DNA of 64,000 nt from Theodoxus fluviatilis (lineage: Eukaryota > Mollusca > Gastropoda > Cycloneritida > Neritidae), in NCBI GenBank assembly GCA_034096865.1, contig JAWQFJ010000487.1, positions 75,001 through 139,000 of the forward strand, read 5' to 3'. Under the pieces are notes generated by a model. The model made no database searches and was not told the origin of the DNA. It worked only from the letters and a program-made list of their open reading frames with translations. The first letter of the stretch is position 1. Each line of letters opens with the position of its first letter. Made by a program: the position numbers and the translations under genes. Below are positions 59,786 to 64,000 of this stretch, one piece after another.

Positions 59786-60864
59786 GTAAGTGACGGCTTT
59801 TTCTGTTTTGAAAATTTATCTGGGAATTACTCAATTATGCGCTTGGGAGGTGGTTGTTGTGAGCAACTGGTAATAAAATAGTATTGGTCACAGAGGGGGG
59901 AAATAAGAAACTTTTAATAAATATCATGCAGAGTAGAGCTGAAAGACCTTGTAAAGGATGCACTTTTTTGCATGAAGAAACTGACAGATTTCAAGGGTTT
60001 TCAGGGAACACTGTTGCATTTAGGTTTGGGCTGGTACTCACAAAGATTATCTATTTTCCTCTCTCCCCGCTTTATTTGAGGCAAGAATGTAAGGGTACAT
60101 GCATTAAGAACTGAATCAGAAATTAAGCATAGTTTCTGCTTTTCAATTATCAAATGCAAACCAAATTGTTATGAGCTGGACTAACGTGTGGTTTACTGGC
60201 TCTATGACCCTGGTTCAATCCCCTGGTGATGGAATCATGTAAAATAGGAAGATTTTGTGCTAAAAGTTTATGATTTTATTACTGTTGCACGCTGTTATAC
60301 ATTGTTGCATTTCTTTTGTTTTGGATGTTGATGTCGTTTTATTACCTGTCAGTATGTATGCACTGTTTATGCAAGCTATTTTGTGCTTGTGATATATCTG
60401 TTTTGAAGGATTATTACATGTTCATAGTTACCAAGATGTCTGATAAATGTGAAAAGTGGAGTTATGTGTGCTTTGCTTCTGTCTGTGGTTTAGCACAGAT
60501 CCATCATTTCATGCAAGTTGAAAACTTGGACTGTCGTCGATGACACAGAATGTGACGTGTGGTGACTGTGCTTCCAAATGATTTCACTTGTGCATGGGGA
60601 CGAGGTGCGAGGCAGTGGCTCATGCATGTGTTGCTGCTTTTTGTATCCTCCCTGTCGTCTCTCTGGGGATTGGAGCTCTTATTTCAGACTGGAAGACCTC
60701 TAGATATCACCACTACACGTTGTCTAAAAACAAATTGACTGCTGATATAATCTAACCTGTGTTGACTGTACCTTTCATGTTGGCTTCTGAATGAGAGTGC
60801 TTTGGCATGGAATGAAGGTGTGCAAGGCAGTGATTCTGCCTGTGGTGGTCCTTCCCCCTTCCCC

Positions 60865-60917
<53 letters not shown>

Positions 60918-61143
60918 CCAGATGTCCCGGTGCGTCCCGCAAAACAAGGCTATTCTCTCCCGTGGACATCCCGATATGTCCCGCATGACACCATACTTAT
61001 ACTGGAAGCTGCCATGTTTTCCATGGTGACGGTAATCTCGAGAGATTTCGAGCATTAGCTCCGCAGTGAATAGGCCATCGGCTGCCATTTTGATTATTAA
61101 TTTCTGTTGATCTAGTGAATTTTTTCTGAATTTTAACATCGAA

Positions 61144-61790
61144 ATGTCGGGCGAGCCCCAGCCAGGCCCATCGCATGTTTTTTGCGAAGATAGTAATGCT
61201 AGATAGTAATGCAGAAAGCGTTGAATTACCGCTGTTTGACCTGGAAAGGGACAATGAGAGTGACTTAGAACCAGAGATTCTGGCTAGCCAAGTCGACACC
61301 GATCGTCTCCGATGAAATGGACCCGCAATCTCAGATAACACTAGCAGACCTGTGCACTTGTACGAAAAAATCGTACAATGTACGATTTTTGAAGCATTGT
61401 ACGACTGGTTTTCACGATCTCACGATTTTTTTCGTGTTGGAGTTCCAGTGTGTGTTTTGTGTTTTTGTGTCGTTTGGAGTTTGAGAAAAAATCTTCTGAT
61501 TTTTCACCCAGAATCTTCTGATTTTGAAAATCTAGGGTGCACAGGTCTGCACTAGAGAAGTTTTTGGAGGAAGTGGGCGTGCTTCGCGACCTGCTTGTCA
61601 GTGCGTCGGCCTCTGATAATTTGGAAATATTTGTAGATGATTCATTTTTCCCACGTGTTGTGGAGCAGACAAACTTGCTTGTATGCTGTTTAAAACTAAT
61701 AAAAGCAGGTGGAAGAGAGTTGTGAGGACCCAGTGTGGAAAGTCACCACTGCCAAAGAAATCAAACTCTTCTTCACAATCAAAATGTTTT
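61144..61790 (+). pseudogene. PiggyBac transposase N-terminal remnant
   Basis: Begins MSGEPQPGPSHVFCEDSNA, then PLFDLERDNESDLEPEILAS in another frame after a 13-bp tandem duplication (about 61187-61211). It continues LEIFVDDSFFPRVVEQTNLL, then after a frameshift WKVTTAKEIKLFF (61735-61773). The pattern acidic N-terminus, L-x-FVDD-x-F-x-x-VVEQTN and W-x-VT-x-x-EIK-x-F is that of the piggyBac transposase start; the catalytic domain is missing. A 205-bp MITE interrupts it at 61345. Confidence 0.75.
61345..61549. mobile_element. 205-bp MITE nested in the piggyBac remnant
   Basis: The ends CAGACCTGTGCAC (61345-61357) and GTGCACAGGTCTG (61537-61549) are perfect 13-bp inverted repeats. The 6-bp flank CACTAG is duplicated (61339-61344 and 61550-61555). 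Inside, TACGAAAAAATCGTACAATG and TACGATTTTT give a further dyad near the left end. No coding frame. The superfamily is not assigned. Confidence 0.88.
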
Positions 61791-62561
61791 AATTAGATTT
61801 GTTTCTATTTTGTTTTGATTTTGTCCTCTATGATCTTCCCTTGTGAGGTAGTGTGTTTTTTATCATAAGGCAGTTGTGTGGTCAAAGGGGAGTTAACTCT
61901 TCACTTGTATGGGCTTTAGATAGTGGCTGTAGTGTAGATACGATGTTATAATAATGGTTTTGGGAATGGAACTGAGGGTTGAGGGACTGCATATTTTCAG
62001 TGATTCTTAGCTACTCTGTATTTCAATTTTTTTGTGCCCATTATTTGAGCCTCAAAGGAAAGATGAGCATTTCTTATGAAAGACAAATATGTTATCAAAA
62101 GGAAGGTATTAACACTTTTGTGGGAACAAAAGTTTGTTTTCAAATTTTTATTTATATTTAAGGTAACTGTTAAAATTTACACAGTTTCCCTCCCCCGTTT
62201 TCGTGGGGTTTAGAATGAGGTTTTTTGCCCAAGGCATGGATGTTAAGAGATTGAAATGTTGCTGGCCCTGCGGGGTAGTCAGATGGTCTGGCTTGTTCAG
62301 GCACACACACAAAAGTTGTAGTTAAGGTAACATGGCTACATGAAATAGTCATTAGGTCGGCCTATTTTTACTTTATTTTTCTCCCCTTTATTTTTAAGAA
62401 GAGGCTAAACATGGACCAAACTTTCTTTCACTGAAAATGCTCTTCCAAACTTAAATGAGTGGATTCCTTGAATGCTCCTAGTGCAGCAAAAGTGGAATAG
62501 CACATGGTTCATTGTGTATTGCCAATGCGTTTTTCTTCTCTTTCCACCCACCCCACCCTTT

Positions 62562-63309
62562 TTGACTCGCATGCGAAGCAAAAGTGAGTCTATGTACTTA
62601 CCCGTGCCGTCCGTCCGGGTTCCGGGCATCCTGTCGTCTTAACGTTGGATTTTTCTCGGAGACTAATAAGTCGATCAACACCCAATTTGGCAAGATGGTG
62701 TATGATGACAAGGTGTCAAAAAACATACATAGTGACTTGACCTTGCTTCAAGGTCAAGGTCGCAGGGGCCGTAAATGTTGTCTAAAAAAACCGCCATTTT
62801 TCACATTTTCCCAATTTTCTCTGAAGTTTTTTAAATTGGATACCTGACCTATATATGGTGTATAGGGCAAAGTAATCTCTATCTTTTGATACCAGTTTGA
62901 TTGACCGTGCTTCAAGGTAAAGGTCACAGGAGCTCTTTAAAGTTTGATTGTATACATATTTTGAAGTGACCTTGACCCTGAACTATAAAAGATAACTCTT
63001 CCAAACTTCATAACATTGTAGTACACATGTTATACTTTCATACTAGGTCACCCGTGTCGTCCGTCCGGGCTTCCAGGCGTCCTGTTATCCATAAAAAAGT
63101 TTAACGTTGGATTTTTCTCGGAGACTATTAGGTCTATCAACACCCAACTTGGCATGATGGTGTATGATGACAAGGCGACCAAAAACATACACAGTGACTT
63201 GACCTTGCTTCAAGGTCAAGGTCGCAGGGGCCATAAATGTTGTCTAAAAAACAGCCAGTTTTCACAGCCTCTCTGCATGTGAGTCGTGTGGGCTTTGCCC
63301 TTCTTGTTT
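62562..63309 (+). mobile_element. AAGGTCA-rich dispersed element, copy C (chimeric)
   Basis: 62562-63040 follows copies A and B from TTGACTCGCATGCGAAGCAA to TTATACTTTCAT. At about 63050 the sequence restarts near the element's beginning (CACCCGTGTCGTCCGTCCGG, AACGTTGGATTTTTCTCGGA). It runs to AAAACAGCCA and then jumps to the 3' end (GCATGTGAGTCGTGTGGGCT, ending GCCCTTCTTGTTT). Confidence 0.85.
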
Positions 63310-63599
63310 AAAAATATGACTGGAAAAAAGTTTAGGGTTGGGGGAAGAGTTATTTGGTTACCATAACCACAACTTAACTTTTCTTTTCTTTTCTTTTCTA
63401 TCCCTTCTTTTTTTTCCGTGGCCATCTCTACAAATGTTATTCTATGGGTACTGAAGTTGTCTTTTGCTGGGATCCTGGCTGCATCAGCATTCAGGGAGTG
63501 GAGAGAGAGCAGATCAAATTGCCAGGGCTGCTCTTTCCATTGCTTCTTCCTGGGGAGGATTGCAGCAAGTAACCTGGTAGCCCACAGTGTAAATACAAT

Positions 63600-63862
63600 A
63601 CACCTTGAAAGTGTGTTGGACTGACTGGGACAGCAGTTCACAACATGTGTAAATACACTTTGAAAGTGTGTTGGACTGACTGGGACAGCAGTTCACACTT
63701 TGAAAGTGTGTTGGACTGACTGGGACAGCAGTTCACACTTAGAAAGTGTGTTTGGACTGACTGGGACAGCAGTTCACACTTTGAAAGTGTGTTGGACTGA
63801 CTGGGACAGCAGTTCACACTTTGAAAGTGTGTTGGACTGACTGGGACAGCAGTTCACACGGA
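63600..63862. repeat. 40-bp tandem repeat, about six copies, with internal dyad
   Basis: The unit contains CACTTTGAAAGTGTGTTGGA and CTGACTGGGACAGCAGTTCA. CACACTTTGAAAGTGTG is a near-perfect palindrome. The first copies differ (AACATGTGTAAATACACTTT). Confidence 0.93.
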
Positions 63863-64000
63863 AGTCCGGGAAGTGGCTTCCACCAGGGGCCGGCAGTGTG
63901 TCCCCCCTCACTTTCCACGTGAGATGAAGTTGTGGTCTGCCAATCCTGGAGTGGCCACTTGGTCCTGACCCACTCCCCCCTTGTGGGATGGTCCCCCTGT

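Larger units (their letters stand above)
59786..64000 (+). other. LARP4 intron (continues past window)
   Basis: No further LARP4 exon is recognised. Holds (CT)n at 60874-60915, a piggyBac transposase pseudogene with a nested MITE, a chimeric AAGGTCA-rich element and a 40-bp tandem repeat. 59800-60660, 61800-62340 and 63865-64000 show nothing recognisable. Confidence 0.7.

Overview
This is a eukaryotic nuclear DNA window, most likely from a mollusc (marine gastropod or relative). The animal assignment rests on a spliced La-related protein gene with canonical GT-AG introns, several animal transposon classes and very abundant simple repeats. The mollusc assignment is weaker: it rests on a dispersed repeat rich in AAGGTCA motifs that I associate from memory with molluscan genomes, and no search was possible.

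1-5.6 kb: a CR1/L2-type non-LTR retrotransposon. It has an intact-looking ORF1 (zinc-binding N-terminus, coiled coil, SGNH/esterase-like domain). An internal deletion removes the endonuclease and leads straight into the reverse transcriptase. A full-length DD41D-type mariner element (3544-4936, perfect 28-bp inverted repeats, TA target, one intact 373-aa transposase on the minus strand) sits 20 codons before the end of the RT frame. The LINE ends in a GTTC-repeat tail.

5.6-20.8 kb: gene-poor, mobile-element and satellite territory. It holds a SINE-like family in head-to-head copies, very long triplet tracts, a 499-bp inverted-repeat element (8544-9042), a CpG-rich promoter-like block (9.06-9.56 kb), a LINE tail fragment (minus strand, 11.1-11.5 kb), a 351-bp foldback (12969-13319), a second inverted repeat (15.4-15.7 kb) and a 2.7-kb array of about 71 copies of a 38-bp satellite. 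The array has higher-order structure and is flanked by imperfect inverted repeats.

20.8-64 kb: one large gene on the plus strand, La-related protein 4 (LARP4/LARP4B). Nine coding exons (35767-59785) are recognised from protein pattern and splice sites, giving a PAM2 motif, an Ala/Pro-rich linker, the La motif, the RRM and the start of the C-terminal region; the gene runs past the window end. A candidate first exon ends at 21246, in phase with the next exon and close to a visible change from CpG-bearing to CpG-poor sequence. LARP4 proteins bind poly(A) and poly(A)-binding protein and stabilise mRNAs.

The LARP4 introns hold many insertions: LINE tails (36.2 and 46.0 kb), a piggyBac-type MITE (37.35-38.24 kb), a 2.8-kb TTAA-flanked DNA transposon with a deleted, minisatellite-bearing transposase (47425-50245), three copies of the AAGGTCA-rich element (41.4, 45.0 and 62.6 kb), and a piggyBac transposase pseudogene split by a 205-bp MITE (61.1-61.8 kb). 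No rRNA, tRNA, CRISPR or prokaryotic features were seen.
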